Assembly (NCBI RefSeq): GCF_900112135.1
Contig: NZ_FOLC01000002.1
Coordinates: forward strand, 268,631 to 332,630
From: Collimonas sp. OK412
GTDB lineage: Bacteria; Pseudomonadota; Gammaproteobacteria; Burkholderiales; Burkholderiaceae_D
Length of the DNA: 64,000 bases
Direction: 5' to 3'
Shown here: in pieces, positions 25,962-37,242 of the stretch
Numbering within the stretch: the stretch's first letter is position 1
Layout: every line of letters begins with the position of its first letter
Notes under the pieces: model-generated
Database searches by the model: none
The model's input: the letters and a program-made list of their open reading frames with translations, nothing else
Told to the model about the DNA's origin: nothing
Translations under genes and position numbers: made by a program

Positions 25962-26612
25962 TCATGTGGCGACCTGGCCCTTGAGCAGCACCAGCAAGGC
26001 GCCGGAACCGCCTTCGGCGGCGGTGGCCTGGCAGAAGGCAAGCACTTCTTCCTTCTGCACCAGCCAGTTGCGGACTTTGGATTTCAGCACCGGTTCCTTG
26101 TTGATGGAGCCCAGCCCCTTGCCGTGGATGATGCGCACGCAGCGCCAGCCGCGCTTGGCCGCCAGGCGCAGGAATTCGGCCAGGGCTTCGCGTGCTTCTT
26201 CGCGCCGCAGGCCATGCAGGTCGAGCTGCTGCTGGATGGTCCAGTGGCCGCGCCGCAGCTTGCGCATGACGTCGGGGCCGATGCCGTTGCGGGCAAAGCT
26301 GAGCGTTTCATCGGTGTCAAGCAAGGTTTCGATGTTGAAATCGTCCGACAGCGATTCTTCCAGCGCGGCCTGTTCGTCGGCCAGGTGCTGGCGCGCGATC
26401 GGCAGCGGGCGCGGGATGGCAGGCGTGAATTTGGGCGGCACCGCCAGCGGCTTGACATTGCCGATGCTGCTGCGGAAGATGTCGGCGTCGCGCCGTGCTT
26501 CCTGCTCGCGGCGTTTGGTTTCCGCCGCCGCGGCCTGGCGTGCTTCGTCCTGCGCCTTGATTTCCTTGCGCAGCGATTTGAGGGCGCTGAAGTCTTTGAT
26601 CGGGCCGGCCAT
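25962..26612 (-). CDS. Smr-domain protein
   Basis: The protein has 216 residues. The N-terminal half is charged and Ala/Glu/Arg-rich, with coiled-coil character. The C-terminal Smr domain has LDLHGLRREEAREALAEFL and CVRIIHGKGLGS, the LDxH and GxG hallmarks of MutS2-type Smr endonuclease domains. Stand-alone Smr proteins nick or cleave nucleic acids and act in DNA repair or ribosome rescue; the role here is unknown. It lies 93 bases downstream of trxB on the same strand and convergent with the radical SAM gene. Confidence 0.9.
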   Translation of the reverse strand: MAGPIKDFSALKSLRKEIKAQDEARQAAAAETKRREQEARRDADIFRSSIGNVKPLAVPPKFTPAIPRPLPIARQHLADEQAALEESLSDDFNIETLLDTDETLSFARNGIGPDVMRKLRRGHWTIQQQLDLHGLRREEAREALAEFLRLAAKRGWRCVRIIHGKGLGSINKEPVLKSKVRNWLVQKEEVLAFCQATAAEGGSGALLVLLKGQVAT

Positions 26613-26705
26613 GATATGCGTGTCTGCTAGGGATGAAGGGCGGCGATGTGCGGCAAGCCGGCGGCCGCGGCGACAACGCTGCCGCCGCGGCTGCCGGGCA
26701 GGGCC

Positions 26706-27968
<1,263 letters not shown>

Positions 27969-30314
27969 ATGACTAGAACAAGCCAAGCCTATACCCGCAA
28001 CACCAAGCCGCAAGAGGCGCCGCCGCTGCCGAGCCGTCTGGTCCGGCTGCTGTATGAAGCGCGCTGGATCATCTATGCGGTCGTCACAGCCTACCTGATC
28101 ATCATTTTCGCCAGCTACTCGAAATCCGATCCGGGCTGGTCGCACGCCAACGTGGTGCCGCACCTGCATAACTGGGGCGGCCGCATCGGCGCCTGGCTGT
28201 CCGACCTGATGCTGTTCGTATTCGGCGCCTCGGCCTGGTGGTGGTGCGCGCTGCTGCTGCGTACCTTGTGGCAGGGTTACCGGCGCATTTCCCAGCGTTT
28301 CCTGGTGGAAAAAACGGCTGAGCCCGAACATCACCAGGAAGGCCTGATCCGCGGCGCCGGCTTTGCCTTGATCCTGGTCGGCAGCATGGGCATCGAATAC
28401 ACCCGCATGTCGTCGCTGCACATGCAGCTGCCGCGCGCGCCCGGCGGCGTGCTGGGCCAGCTGATCGGCAGCAGTGCGCAAACCGCGCTCGGCTTCACCG
28501 GCTCGACCTTGTTCCTGCTGCTGCTGTTTGCGCTGGGCATCAGCCTGTTTTTCCACGTATCGTGGCTGACGGTGGCCGAGCGCATCGGCGCCGGCATCGA
28601 GAACGGGCTGCTGTGGCTGAAGAATTTCTATGTCGCCCGCGAAGACCGCAAGGCAGGGCAGGCGGCTGCCGTCAAGCGCGAAGAAGTGGTGGTGCAGGAA
28701 CGCGCCAAGATCGTGGTGGCGTCGCCGATCAGGATCGAGCCGCAAGTGGTGGCGGTGCCGAAATCGGAGCGGGTGGAGAAAGAACGGCAAAGCACCTTGT
28801 TCACCGATTTGCCCGACACCAACCTGCCGCCGCTGTCGCTGCTGGACGAAGCGCCGCCGCAGCAGCAGACCGTGAGCGTCGAGACGCTGGAGTTCACCAG
28901 CCGCCTGATCGAGAAAAAACTTTCCGATTTCGGCGTGCAGGTCAAGGTGGTGGCAGCTTATCCCGGCCCGGTGATCACCCGTTACGAAATCGAACCGGCG
29001 ACCGGCGTCAAGGGCAGCCAGATCGTCGGCCTGGCGCGCGACCTGGCGCGTTCGCTGTCGCTGACTTCGATCCGCGTGGTGGAAGTGATTCCCGGCAAGA
29101 TGTTCATGGGCCTGGAATTGCCGAATCCGAAACGACAGATTGTGCGCCTGACCGAGATCCTCGGCTCCAAGGTCTACAACGACGGCGTCTCCAGCCTCAC
29201 CATCGCGCTCGGCAAGGATATTGCCGGCCATCCGGTGGTGGCCGACCTGGCGAAGATGCCGCACTTGCTGGTGGCAGGCACGACCGGCTCGGGCAAGTCG
29301 GTGGGCATCAACGCCACCATCCTGTCCCTGCTGTATAAATCCGATCCGAACCAGGTGCGCCTTATCCTGATCGATCCGAAAATGCTGGAGCTGTCGATCT
29401 ACGAAGGCATCCCGCACCTGCTGGCGCCGGTGGTCACCGACATGCGCCAGGCCGGCCATGCGCTGAACTGGGCGGTCAATGAAATGGAGCGCCGCTACAA
29501 GCTGATGTCGAAGATGGGCGTGCGCAACCTGACCGGCTACAACCAGAAGATCACCGAAGCCGACAAGCGCGAAGAAAAGATCCCGAATCCGTTCAGCCTG
29601 ACGCCGGATGCGCCGGAGCCGCTGGAAAAACTGCCGACCATCGTCGTCATCATCGACGAGCTGGCCGACCTGATGATGGTGGTCGGCAAGAAGGTGGAAG
29701 AACTGATCGCGCGTATCGCGCAAAAGGCGCGCGCGGCCGGCATCCACTTGATCCTGGCGACGCAGCGCCCATCTGTAGACGTGATCACCGGCCTGATCAA
29801 GGCCAACGTGCCGACCCGCATCGCATTCCAGGTCAGCAGCAAGATCGACTCGCGCACCATCCTCGACCAGATGGGAGCGGAAGCGCTGCTCGGCATGGGC
29901 GACATGCTGTACATGCCGCCCGGCACCGGCTTGCCGATCCGGGTCCATGGCGCTTTCGTCTCGGATGAAGAAGTGCACCGGGTGGTCGACTACCTGAAGG
30001 AACAAGGCGAGCCGAACTACATCGAAGGAATACTGGAAGGCGGTGTGCTGGAAGACGGCGCCGACGGCGCAGCGGGCGGCGGCGCGGCGGCCGGCGGCAC
30101 CGAAGGCGACGAACTGTACGACCAGGCGGTGGCGGTGGTGCTGAAAAACCGGCGCGCCTCGATTTCGCTGGTGCAGCGCCATCTGCGCATCGGCTACAAC
30201 CGCGCGGCGCGCTTGCTGGAACAGATGGAAACAAGCGGGCTGGTTTCAACCATGCAATCCAACGGCAACCGGGAAATCCTGGTGCCGGCGGGAAATAGCA
30301 ATACGGAGCAATAA
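27969..30314 (+). CDS. ftsK: DNA translocase FtsK
   Basis: The protein has 781 residues. Four N-terminal membrane helices (about 25-200) are followed by a short linker, the alpha/beta motor and the DNA-reading gamma domain. Walker A is [13 protein letters not shown] near residue 436, Walker B lies in [14 protein letters not shown], and the C-terminal winged helix reads [27 protein letters not shown]. It pumps DNA at the septum and activates XerCD recombination at dif. The linker is much shorter than in E. coli, as in most betaproteobacteria. lolA follows after 3 bases. Confidence 0.97.
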   Translation: MTRTSQAYTRNTKPQEAPPLPSRLVRLLYEARWIIYAVVTAYLIIIFASYSKSDPGWSHANVVPHLHNWGGRIGAWLSDLMLFVFGASAWWWCALLLRTLWQGYRRISQRFLVEKTAEPEHHQEGLIRGAGFALILVGSMGIEYTRMSSLHMQLPRAPGGVLGQLIGSSAQTALGFTGSTLFLLLLFALGISLFFHVSWLTVAERIGAGIENGLLWLKNFYVAREDRKAGQAAAVKREEVVVQERAKIVVASPIRIEPQVVAVPKSERVEKERQSTLFTDLPDTNLPPLSLLDEAPPQQQTVSVETLEFTSRLIEKKLSDFGVQVKVVAAYPGPVITRYEIEPATGVKGSQIVGLARDLARSLSLTSIRVVEVIPGKMFMGLELPNPKRQIVRLTEILGSKVYNDGVSSLTIALGKDIAGHPVVADLAKMPHLLVAGTTGSGKSVGINATILSLLYKSDPNQVRLILIDPKMLELSIYEGIPHLLAPVVTDMRQAGHALNWAVNEMERRYKLMSKMGVRNLTGYNQKITEADKREEKIPNPFSLTPDAPEPLEKLPTIVVIIDELADLMMVVGKKVEELIARIAQKARAAGIHLILATQRPSVDVITGLIKANVPTRIAFQVSSKIDSRTILDQMGAEALLGMGDMLYMPPGTGLPIRVHGAFVSDEEVHRVVDYLKEQGEPNYIEGILEGGVLEDGADGAAGGGAAAGGTEGDELYDQAVAVVLKNRRASISLVQRHLRIGYNRAARLLEQMETSGLVSTMQSNGNREILVPAGNSNTEQ

Positions 30315-30317
30315 GAT

Positions 30318-31004
30318 ATGCAAAAGAAAATCATCGCCAGCTTGACCGGTAACAACATGTTCGCCAAGTTCAAGTCGGGCCGCCTGATTGTCGGCCTGTC
30401 CCTGAGCATGGCGCTGTTGCCGTCGCTGGCCCATGCCAGCGCGCTGGAGCAGTTCAAGTCCTTCGTCAGCAGCACGCAGTCGGCCAGGGGCGAGTTCTCG
30501 CAGCAGCTGGTGAAAATCGACGCCGGCAAGGCGCCCAAGGTAACCAGCACTTCCAGCGGGATCTTTATCTTTGCCCGGCCGGGCAAGTTTATCTGGACTT
30601 ACCAGAAACCGTACGAACAGGTGCTGCAAGCCGACGGCGACAGGCTGTACATCTACGACAAGGATTTGAACCAGGTGACCACCAAGAGCCTCGGCAATGC
30701 GCTGGGTTCTTCACCGGCGGCGATCCTGTTCGGCAGCAACGACCTGGAAAAGAATTTCATCCTGAAGGAAGGCCAGGCCAAGGATGGCATGGAATGGCTG
30801 GAAGCGACGCCGAAAGCCAAGGACACCACCTTTGACCATATCGGCATCGGCTTGAAGGATGGCTTGCCGCATGCGATGGAATTGCGCGATTCGTTCGGCC
30901 AGGTATCGCTGCTGACCTTCAAGAACTTCGTCAAGAATCCGCCGCTGTCGGCCGGGCAGTTCCAGTTTGTCGTGCCCAAGGGTGCGGATGTGCTCAACCA
31001 GTAG
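30318..31004 (+). CDS. lolA: Outer-membrane lipoprotein carrier protein LolA
   Basis: The protein has 228 residues with a signal peptide ending near [11 protein letters not shown]. It has the LolA fold sequence pattern: [65 protein letters not shown], and [20 protein letters not shown]. It carries lipoproteins from LolCDE to LolB across the periplasm. The start at 30318 has GGAGCAATAAG upstream; a start at 30357 would shorten the signal. It is coupled to ftsK, as is common in this order of bacteria. Confidence 0.95.
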   Translation: MQKKIIASLTGNNMFAKFKSGRLIVGLSLSMALLPSLAHASALEQFKSFVSSTQSARGEFSQQLVKIDAGKAPKVTSTSSGIFIFARPGKFIWTYQKPYEQVLQADGDRLYIYDKDLNQVTTKSLGNALGSSPAAILFGSNDLEKNFILKEGQAKDGMEWLEATPKAKDTTFDHIGIGLKDGLPHAMELRDSFGQVSLLTFKNFVKNPPLSAGQFQFVVPKGADVLNQ

Positions 31005-31041
31005 TCGAGACCGGGCGCGGGACAGGCGCAATGCCGGGCGG

Positions 31042-31374
31042 CTAAGCCTGTTCCAGGAATTCCAGCTTGTTGGCGACGTCGCGCCAGGCTTCATGGTCGG
31101 GCAAGGGCGCTTGCGAGCGGGTGATCGGCTTCCAGTCCGGATGGGCGGCCAGGCGGGCGTTGATTTCGGCAAAGTGGCGTTGTTCGCCGGGCAGGTCGGT
31201 TTCGTTGTAGATCGCCCCGACCGGGCATTCCGGCACGCACATCGAGCAGTCTATGCAATCCTCCGGCGCGATCACCAGGAAATTCGGCCCTTGCCGGAAG
31301 CAATCCATAGGACAGACGTCGACGCAGTCGGTGTATTTGCAACGGATGCAGGAATCGGTGACGACAAAGGGCAT
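31042..31374 (-). CDS. fdxA: 7Fe-type ferredoxin
   Basis: The protein has 110 residues. The N-terminal CIRCKYTDCVDVCPMDCF and the second CIDCSMCVPECPVGAIY supply the cysteines for one 3Fe-4S and one 4Fe-4S cluster, with the C-terminal ~50-residue extension typical of Azotobacter FdI-like FdxA. It transfers low-potential electrons in the cytoplasm; its partner is unknown. It is convergent with lolA, 37 bases away, and divergent from rarA. Confidence 0.94.
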   Translation of the reverse strand: MPFVVTDSCIRCKYTDCVDVCPMDCFRQGPNFLVIAPEDCIDCSMCVPECPVGAIYNETDLPGEQRHFAEINARLAAHPDWKPITRSQAPLPDHEAWRDVANKLEFLEQA

Positions 31375-31527
31375 GGCGGGCTGGATGTGTGCTGGTCAAA
31401 ATCGACTGGGATTCTCTCACAATCGCCGTCTTCGCGCAGGGCGCCGCCGCCGGCAGGTTTCCGTGGCCGCCATTAAGATGCTGCATGACATTTGATTTTC
31501 CAGACAAAGACCATTTTCCACTGAACC

Positions 31528-32838
31528 ATGTCCGATCTCTTCAAAGTAGAACCTACACCGCCTTTAGCCGAAGCCCTGCGTCCGGCGACCCTGGACGAGG
31601 TGATCGGGCAGAGCCACCTGCTGGGGCCGGGCAAGCCGCTGCGGCTGGCGTTTGAATCGGGCAAGCCGCATTCGATGATCCTGTGGGGGCCGCCCGGGGT
31701 CGGCAAGACCACGCTGGCGCGCTTGACAGCCAATGCCTTCGACTGTGAATTCATCCCGCTGTCGGCGGTGTTCTCCGGCGTCAAGGATATCCGGGGGGCG
31801 ATGGAGCAGGCGCAGCAGAACCTGGCGCAAGGCAAGCATACGATCTTGTTCGTCGATGAAATCCACCGCTTCAACAAGTCGCAGCAAGACGCCTTGCTGC
31901 CGTATGCCGAATCGGGCCTGGTGACCTTTATCGGCGCGACTACTGAAAATCCCTCGTTTGAAGTCAATTCCGCTTTGCTGTCGCGGGCGCAGGTGTATGT
32001 GCTGCAAGCCTTGACCGAGGATGAGCTGAAGCTGCTGCTGGCGCGCGCGCAGGAGCGGGTATTGTCGCACCTGCAGTTCGACGCCGCCGCGGTCGATACC
32101 CTGATCGGTTATGCCGACGGCGATGCGCGCCGGCTGCTCAACCTGCTGGAGCAGAGCGGCAGCGCCATCAAGGCTTCCGGCGTGACCCAGGTCACCAGCG
32201 AGTTCCTGCAAAATGCGCTGACCCTGAATGCGCGCCGCTTCGACAAGGGCGGCGACAATTTCTACGACCAGATTTCAGCCCTGCACAAATCGGTGCGCGG
32301 CTCCAGTCCGGACGGCGCGCTGTACTGGCTGTGCCGCATGCTGGACGGCGGCGCCGATCCCAGGTACCTGTCGCGCCGGATCGTGCGCATGGCCTGGGAA
32401 GACATCGGCCTGGCCGATCCGCGTGCGATGCAGATCGCCAACGACGCCGCGGCCACCTATGAGCGGCTGGGTTCGCCGGAGGGTGAGCTGGCGCTGGGCC
32501 AGGCCGTCATCTACCTGGCGGTGGCGGCCAAGAGCAATGCCGGCTACAACGCCTTCAACCAGGCCATGGCGTTTGTCAGGAAAGACAAATCGCGGGAAGT
32601 GCCGGTGCATCTCAGAAATGCGCCGACCAAGCTGATGAAGGAACTCGGCTACGGCCACGAATACCGTTATGCGCACGACGAGCCGCATGCCTATGCTGCC
32701 GGCGAAACCTACCTGCCCGACGGCATAGGCGATCCCGGCTGGTATCGGCCGGTGCCGCGCGGCGTCGAGTCCAAGATAGGCGAGAAAATGCAGTTCCTGA
32801 AAAGCCTGGATGACCAGGCCAACGCCGATAAAGGCTAG
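31528..32838 (+). CDS. rarA: Replication-associated recombination protein RarA (MgsA)
   Basis: The protein has 436 residues of the AAA+ family. Walker A is WGPPGVGKTTLARL, Walker B is ILFVDEIHRFNKSQQD, sensor 1 is FIGATTENPSFEVNSALLSR, and the MgsA C-terminal domain (DPRYLSRRIVRMAWEDIGLADPRA) completes it. It acts at stalled replication forks with SSB. The stop codon TAG lies within the CTAG that begins the MITE-like element at 32835, so that element sits right at the gene end. Confidence 0.96.
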   Translation: MSDLFKVEPTPPLAEALRPATLDEVIGQSHLLGPGKPLRLAFESGKPHSMILWGPPGVGKTTLARLTANAFDCEFIPLSAVFSGVKDIRGAMEQAQQNLAQGKHTILFVDEIHRFNKSQQDALLPYAESGLVTFIGATTENPSFEVNSALLSRAQVYVLQALTEDELKLLLARAQERVLSHLQFDAAAVDTLIGYADGDARRLLNLLEQSGSAIKASGVTQVTSEFLQNALTLNARRFDKGGDNFYDQISALHKSVRGSSPDGALYWLCRMLDGGADPRYLSRRIVRMAWEDIGLADPRAMQIANDAAATYERLGSPEGELALGQAVIYLAVAAKSNAGYNAFNQAMAFVRKDKSREVPVHLRNAPTKLMKELGYGHEYRYAHDEPHAYAAGETYLPDGIGDPGWYRPVPRGVESKIGEKMQFLKSLDDQANADKG

Positions 32839-33118
32839 GGCCTGTTAACACTTAATTTGGGAGATGCGTTAAAGCCAAAACGTGTGGTGGCAAGGCGCGT
32901 GGCGCAACTGGGGCTGGTGCCCCAGCAAGCCATGCAACGCGGCCAGCGCACGTTTTGGCTTGAACCCTCCGGGAACGGCTGCAGGCGTCGCATGCCGTTG
33001 TTACGGCGGGGCGGCCATCCGCTCCTTGCCGTAGCACCGCTACGTCGCGTCGCCGCGCCTAGGCCTGCAACGCCTGCCGCGCGTTCGCACTCCCAAATTA
33101 AGTGTTAACAGGCCCTAG
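32835..33118. mobile_element. MITE-like element with perfect 29-bp terminal inverted repeats
   Basis: The left end (32835-32863) and right end (33090-33118) are exact reverse complements over 29 bases, reading inward from CTAGGGCCTGTTAACACTTA. Inside is a GC-rich segment with its own inverted repeats: AAGCCAAAACGTG near 32872 against CACGTTTTGGCTT near 32950, and CTGGGG/CCCCAG near 32910-32927. No transposase is encoded. CTAG at both tips may be a 4-bp target duplication of YTAR type, as made by some IS5-family elements; that link is inferred. Confidence 0.75.
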
Positions 33119-33145
33119 GCGCGGAGTAAAAACCAGGCAGGGAAG

Positions 33146-33859
33146 TCAGGCCGCCCGCACCGGCGCAAACAGCTTGGCGAAATCGACTTCCTTGGGCTGG
33201 CCGGTTTCGGTCAGCAGCTCCGAGGCATATTCACCCAGGTGATGTTCCATCAGCCTGGTCGCCCGTTCGGCATCGCCCTGTTCGATCGCATCCAGTATGC
33301 CGCTGTGCTCGTCGGCCGAACAGCTGTTGCGTTTCGGCGTTTCATACAAGCCTATCAGCAGGGACGTGCGCGCGATCAGGGTGCGCAGGTAGGCGCTGAC
33401 GATATTGTTCTGGTTGGCTTCGCTGAGCTTGATATGGAATTCGCCCGAGAGGCGTATCCATTCTCCCCAGTTGCCTTGTTCGCGCAACGCATGCTCTCTT
33501 GTCACCAGCGCGCGCAATTCCGGCAAAACCTTGCGTTTGGCGGCCAGGCTCTTGACCGAGCCGCCCTCGAGGATGGCGCGGGCCTCGAACACCTCGCGCG
33601 CTTCCTTCACGTCATGCATGGCGATCACGGCGCCGCGGTTCGGCTGCAGGTCGATCACGCGCTCATGCGCCAGTTTCACAAAGACCCGTCTCAAGGTGCC
33701 GCGCGTAACGCCGAACGCTTCGCACAGCGGCGCTTCGACCAGGCGTGTCCCGGGCGGCAGCTGGTGGTCGAGGATGGCGTCGATGATGGCGAGGTGGATG
33801 CGGGCATCGATTTCATCGTTGCTCAATTCGGCCTGGCTGCCTTTGGGAACTGCGCTCAT
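33146..33859 (-). CDS. GntR-family transcriptional regulator (FadR/FCD subfamily)
   Basis: The protein has 237 residues. The N-terminal winged helix (about 15-80) has LPPGTRLVEAPLCEAFGVTRGTLRRVFVKLAHERVIDLQPNRGAVI. The C-terminal all-helical FCD ligand domain includes EARAILEGGSVKSLA and FHIKLSEANQNNIVSAYLRTL, with Asp/His residues that bind a metal in this family. It is divergent from the NCS1 permease and racemase genes, so it likely senses their substrate or product. TTGTGC-type palindromes lie between them. Confidence 0.92.
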   Translation of the reverse strand: MSAVPKGSQAELSNDEIDARIHLAIIDAILDHQLPPGTRLVEAPLCEAFGVTRGTLRRVFVKLAHERVIDLQPNRGAVIAMHDVKEAREVFEARAILEGGSVKSLAAKRKVLPELRALVTREHALREQGNWGEWIRLSGEFHIKLSEANQNNIVSAYLRTLIARTSLLIGLYETPKRNSCSADEHSGILDAIEQGDAERATRLMEHHLGEYASELLTETGQPKEVDFAKLFAPVRAA

Positions 33860-34354
33860 GCCGCGGCCTCCGCTGTCTGTCCCGGCGCTGCCTCAAGGAT
33901 GTTTTGTTTTGATATTGTGCACAATTTATTCATGGATCGCCGCATCCTGCCAATGATATGGCGACAGTATAAGTCCGAAGCCTGCCGCTTGCACGCCTGG
34001 CTTGATTTGTCGTCGTCAGCCGTCAGGAAATTGCATCATTGCGAGGCGGGTGCACATAAATAGCGGATTTTTGCACCAATTTGTGCGCGCTTGAAACACC
34101 CGTAGCCATGTTGCCGCAGCTTGTTTTTCGGCCAAAAATCCCCTCTGTTTTCGACTGTCGCGCCCCTGTTTGACTTGGCCTTGGCGTCGCTTGGCACGAT
34201 TCTGGCTTATGTGTATATCACGATTGTGCGCAATCTTGTACATGATTGTAGATGATTATTGCGATTTCAATATCGGCCGGTTTTGCCAATCAAAGCCAGA
34301 CCCCGGCGATGTTCCGCCCGGTTTGATTTTCAACATCCTGGAGTAGGAGTCACG
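33860..34354. promoter_or_regulatory. Divergent control region of the GntR and permease genes
   Basis: It contains no gene. It holds the perfect palindrome ATTGTGCACAAT (33914-33925) close to the GntR start and GATTG-TGCG-CAATC (34222-34235) on the permease side. A lone TTGTGCGC half-site lies near 34081-34088. The shared core TTGTGC fits a GntR/FadR-type operator, so both directions may be repressed by the same protein. Confidence 0.6.
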
Positions 34355-35818
34355 ATGGAACAGCACAATGCCATTATCAAGCCCTCGTATGACGACCGGC
34401 TGACCAACGACGACCTGGCGCCGCTGAAAAAACAGACCTGGGGCAGCTACAACATTTTTGCGTTCTGGATGTCGGATGTGCACAGCGTGGGCGGTTATGT
34501 CACCGCCGGCAGCCTGTTTGCGCTCGGCCTGAGCAGCTGGCAAGTGCTGGTGGCGCTGCTGGCCGGCATCATGATCGTGCAGTTCTTCGCCAACCTGGTG
34601 GCCAAGCCCAGCCAGCTCACAAGCGCGCCTTATCCGGTCATCTGCCGCACCACCTTCGGCGTGCTGGGGGCGAACATTCCGGCGATCATCCGCGGACTGA
34701 TTGCCGTGGCCTGGTACGGCATCCAGACTTACCTGGCGTCCGGCGCCTTCCTCCTGATCGTATTGAAATTTTTTCCGCAGCTGGCGATCTACGCCGACCT
34801 CAGGCAATACGGTTTTGCCGGCTTGTCTTACCTGGGCTGGCTGGGTTTCATGGTGATGTGGGTGCTGCAGGCGATCGTGTTCTGGACCGGCATGGACGCC
34901 ATCCGCCGATTCATCGACTGGGCCGGGCCGGCAGTATACGTGGTGATGTTCCTGCTGGCGGCCTGGCTGATCAGCAAAGCCGGCTGGAGCAATATCGACC
35001 TGAACCTGGGCGGCATCAAATACAGCGGCGCGGCGGCGATCCCGGTCATGGTCAACGCCACGGCGCTGGTGGTGTCCTATTTCTCCGGGCCGATGCTCAA
35101 CTTCGGTGATTTTTCGCGCTACGGCAAGGATTTCAAATCGGTGAAGCGCGGGAATTTCTGGGGCTTGCCGGTCAACTTCCTCGGCTTCTCGCTGTTGACC
35201 GTAGTCTGCATCGCCGCCACCTTGCCGCTGTACGGCAAGCTGATCACCGATCCGGTGGAGATGGTGAGCCATATCGACAACACCTTTGCAGTGGTGCTGG
35301 GCGGCCTGACTTTCATGATCGCCACGGTCGGCATCAACATCGTCGCCAACTTCGTGTCGCCGGCTTTCGACTTTTCCAACGTGGCGCCGAAGCTGGTCAG
35401 CTGGCGCATGGGCGGCATGATCGCCGCGGTCGCTTCGATTTTCATCACGCCCTGGAACCTGTTCAACAATCCGCATGTGATCCACTACACGCTCGATATC
35501 CTGGGTTCTTTCATCGGCCCCTTGTTCGGCATCCTGATTGCCGACTTCTACCTGGTGAAGAAACAGCAGGTGATCGTCGACGACCTGTACACCATGGACC
35601 GCAAAGGCGCTTACTGGTACAGCAACGGCTATAACCCCAAGGCCATCATCGCGCTGGTCCCGGCGGCCGCGATTCCGGTCCTGTGCGTATTGCTGCCGTC
35701 CCTCGGCAGCCTGGCCAACTTCAGCTGGTTCATCGGCATGGCGTGCGGCCTGGCGATCTACTGGACCATCAGCGATAAGCAGCCGGCGCCGAAAACGGCA
35801 GGAGCAGCGAGCGCCTGA
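34355..35818 (+). CDS. NCS1-family permease (hydantoin/allantoin/pyrimidine type)
   Basis: The protein has 487 residues and 12 predicted membrane helices. The N-terminal LKKQTWGSYNIFAFWMSDVHSVGGYVTAGSLFALGLS and the ANIPAIIRGLIAVAWYGIQTYLASGA segment are NCS1 hallmarks of substrate and sodium binding. Members import hydantoins, allantoin, uracil or cytosine. The racemase encoded 3 bases downstream favours a hydantoin or ureide substrate, but this is inference. The ATG at 34355 has GGAGTAGGAGT upstream. Confidence 0.92.
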   Translation: MEQHNAIIKPSYDDRLTNDDLAPLKKQTWGSYNIFAFWMSDVHSVGGYVTAGSLFALGLSSWQVLVALLAGIMIVQFFANLVAKPSQLTSAPYPVICRTTFGVLGANIPAIIRGLIAVAWYGIQTYLASGAFLLIVLKFFPQLAIYADLRQYGFAGLSYLGWLGFMVMWVLQAIVFWTGMDAIRRFIDWAGPAVYVVMFLLAAWLISKAGWSNIDLNLGGIKYSGAAAIPVMVNATALVVSYFSGPMLNFGDFSRYGKDFKSVKRGNFWGLPVNFLGFSLLTVVCIAATLPLYGKLITDPVEMVSHIDNTFAVVLGGLTFMIATVGINIVANFVSPAFDFSNVAPKLVSWRMGGMIAAVASIFITPWNLFNNPHVIHYTLDILGSFIGPLFGILIADFYLVKKQQVIVDDLYTMDRKGAYWYSNGYNPKAIIALVPAAAIPVLCVLLPSLGSLANFSWFIGMACGLAIYWTISDKQPAPKTAGAASA

Positions 35819-35820
35819 CC

Positions 35821-36561
35821 TTGAAAATCAAAGTCATCAATCCCAACACGACCTGGAGCATGACCGAGAAGATCGGCCTTTGCGCGCGCCGGGTGGCGGC
35901 TGCCGGCACCGAGGTGATTGCGGTCAGTCCGGACATGGGGCCGGCGTCGATCGAGAGCCACTACGACGAAGCGCTGAGCGTGCCGGGCATCCTCGATGAA
36001 ATAAGGAAGGGCGAGGCTGCCGGCGTCGATGCCTATGTGATCGCCTGTTTCGGCGACCCCGGCCTGTACGCCGCACGCGAAGCCGCACGCGGACCGGTGA
36101 TCGGCATCGCCGAAGCGGCGATGCATGCAGCCAGCCTGGTCGGCGACAGTTTCAGCGTGGTCACTACGCTCGAACGGACCTGCGGCATCGCCTGGCACCT
36201 GGCAGAGAGGTACGGCATGCAGCGCTTTTGCCGCAAGGTGCGCGCCTGCGAACTGAATGTGCTGGACCTGGAGCGGCCCGGCTCGGACGCCTACCGCACC
36301 ATCCTCGCCGAATGCCGGCAGGCGATGGAGCAGGACAGGGTCGACAGTATCGTGCTCGGCTGTGCCGGCATGAGCGACCTCTGCAAGGTGCTTGCAGAGG
36401 AGCTGGGCATCGCCGTGATCGACGGCGTGGCGGTGGCGCTGAAACTGGCCGAAAGCCTGGTGCAGCTGGGCCTGAAGACCGGCAAGCGCGGCGACCTGGC
36501 GTTTCCCCTGGCGAAGCCTTATACCGGTTCGCTGGAAAAGTTCGCCTGGGAGCCGCGATAA
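35821..36561 (+). CDS. Asp/Glu/hydantoin racemase family protein
   Basis: The protein has 246 residues. It starts with KIKVINPNTTWSMTEKI, and the paired catalytic cysteines lie in VIACFGDPGLYAAR and SIVLGCAGMSDL. This is the pattern of hydantoin and allantoin racemases, which use two Cys for proton exchange at the chiral carbon. The start is a TTG two bases after the permease stop, so the two genes are probably coupled. It likely racemises the compound imported by the permease; the hydrolase expected in such a pathway is not in the window. Confidence 0.88.
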   Translation: MKIKVINPNTTWSMTEKIGLCARRVAAAGTEVIAVSPDMGPASIESHYDEALSVPGILDEIRKGEAAGVDAYVIACFGDPGLYAAREAARGPVIGIAEAAMHAASLVGDSFSVVTTLERTCGIAWHLAERYGMQRFCRKVRACELNVLDLERPGSDAYRTILAECRQAMEQDRVDSIVLGCAGMSDLCKVLAEELGIAVIDGVAVALKLAESLVQLGLKTGKRGDLAFPLAKPYTGSLEKFAWEPR

Positions 36562-37242
36562 GGGGCCGCCCGGAGGTCGGGCTGTACGGCCAGCATTTGC
36601 CCGTCCTTGCGGTTCTGCATTTCCGCCGTGCGCCATGCACCAAAGGTGCGCTTGCCGTGAGCCAATCGCAATGATTGTTTAGCGGATTCTTTAAACATCC
36701 TCCGAAAATTCCTGCTCGCACATTACGGCCTGCTCATATGCATTGCCACTTGAGGCAAAAAAAAGTGCCATTATTTTTTTAAATTTCCATATTTATTTTT
36801 CGACCCGCAAACAGGAGCAATCGGCTGTATCTTGGCCTCGATATTGCTTCATCTGCAGCAGGGCTGCGCCGCGCGCAAGCCATGTGACGCATTCCTGTAC
36901 AGATGCTTCAGCCAGGCGCCATGCGAATGTCCAATAAATCCAAGGTAACAATCGGGCATCGCCGGTCAGAATCGCTGAACGCAAATAGAGGAATGTTCAA
37001 ATAATTAAATGTTTAGTGGTGATTGTGTTGTTTTGTTCCTGTCGTCTTGTTGACGATCAACGCACATTGGTCATACATTTTGGTCTTGGATTGAGTAGAG
37101 GAAAAGCGCAACGCACCCTTGCGATGTTTTTCTTTTGCGTGGAAAAGCGACGGCCGGCAAAGGCTGGCCGCTTGCATGCAACTGTCAGCATCGCTGATTT
37201 TTTCTTGGCTTTGAAAGAAGCACATTGTTAGGAGAGCCGCTC
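36562..37242. other. AT-rich intergenic stretch before fecI
   Basis: No gene is supported here. The left part has long A and T runs around 36758-36800, which may end transcription of the racemase operon, although no clean hairpin-plus-T-run is present. The right part contains the fecI leader with AGGAGA at 37230. I looked for a Fur-box-like GATAATGATTATC pattern and saw none of good quality. Confidence 0.4.

Noticed and set aside
32857..33108. Open frames inside the MITE-like element
   Set aside because: They exist on both strands because the element is GC-rich and palindromic; no start signals or motifs are present.
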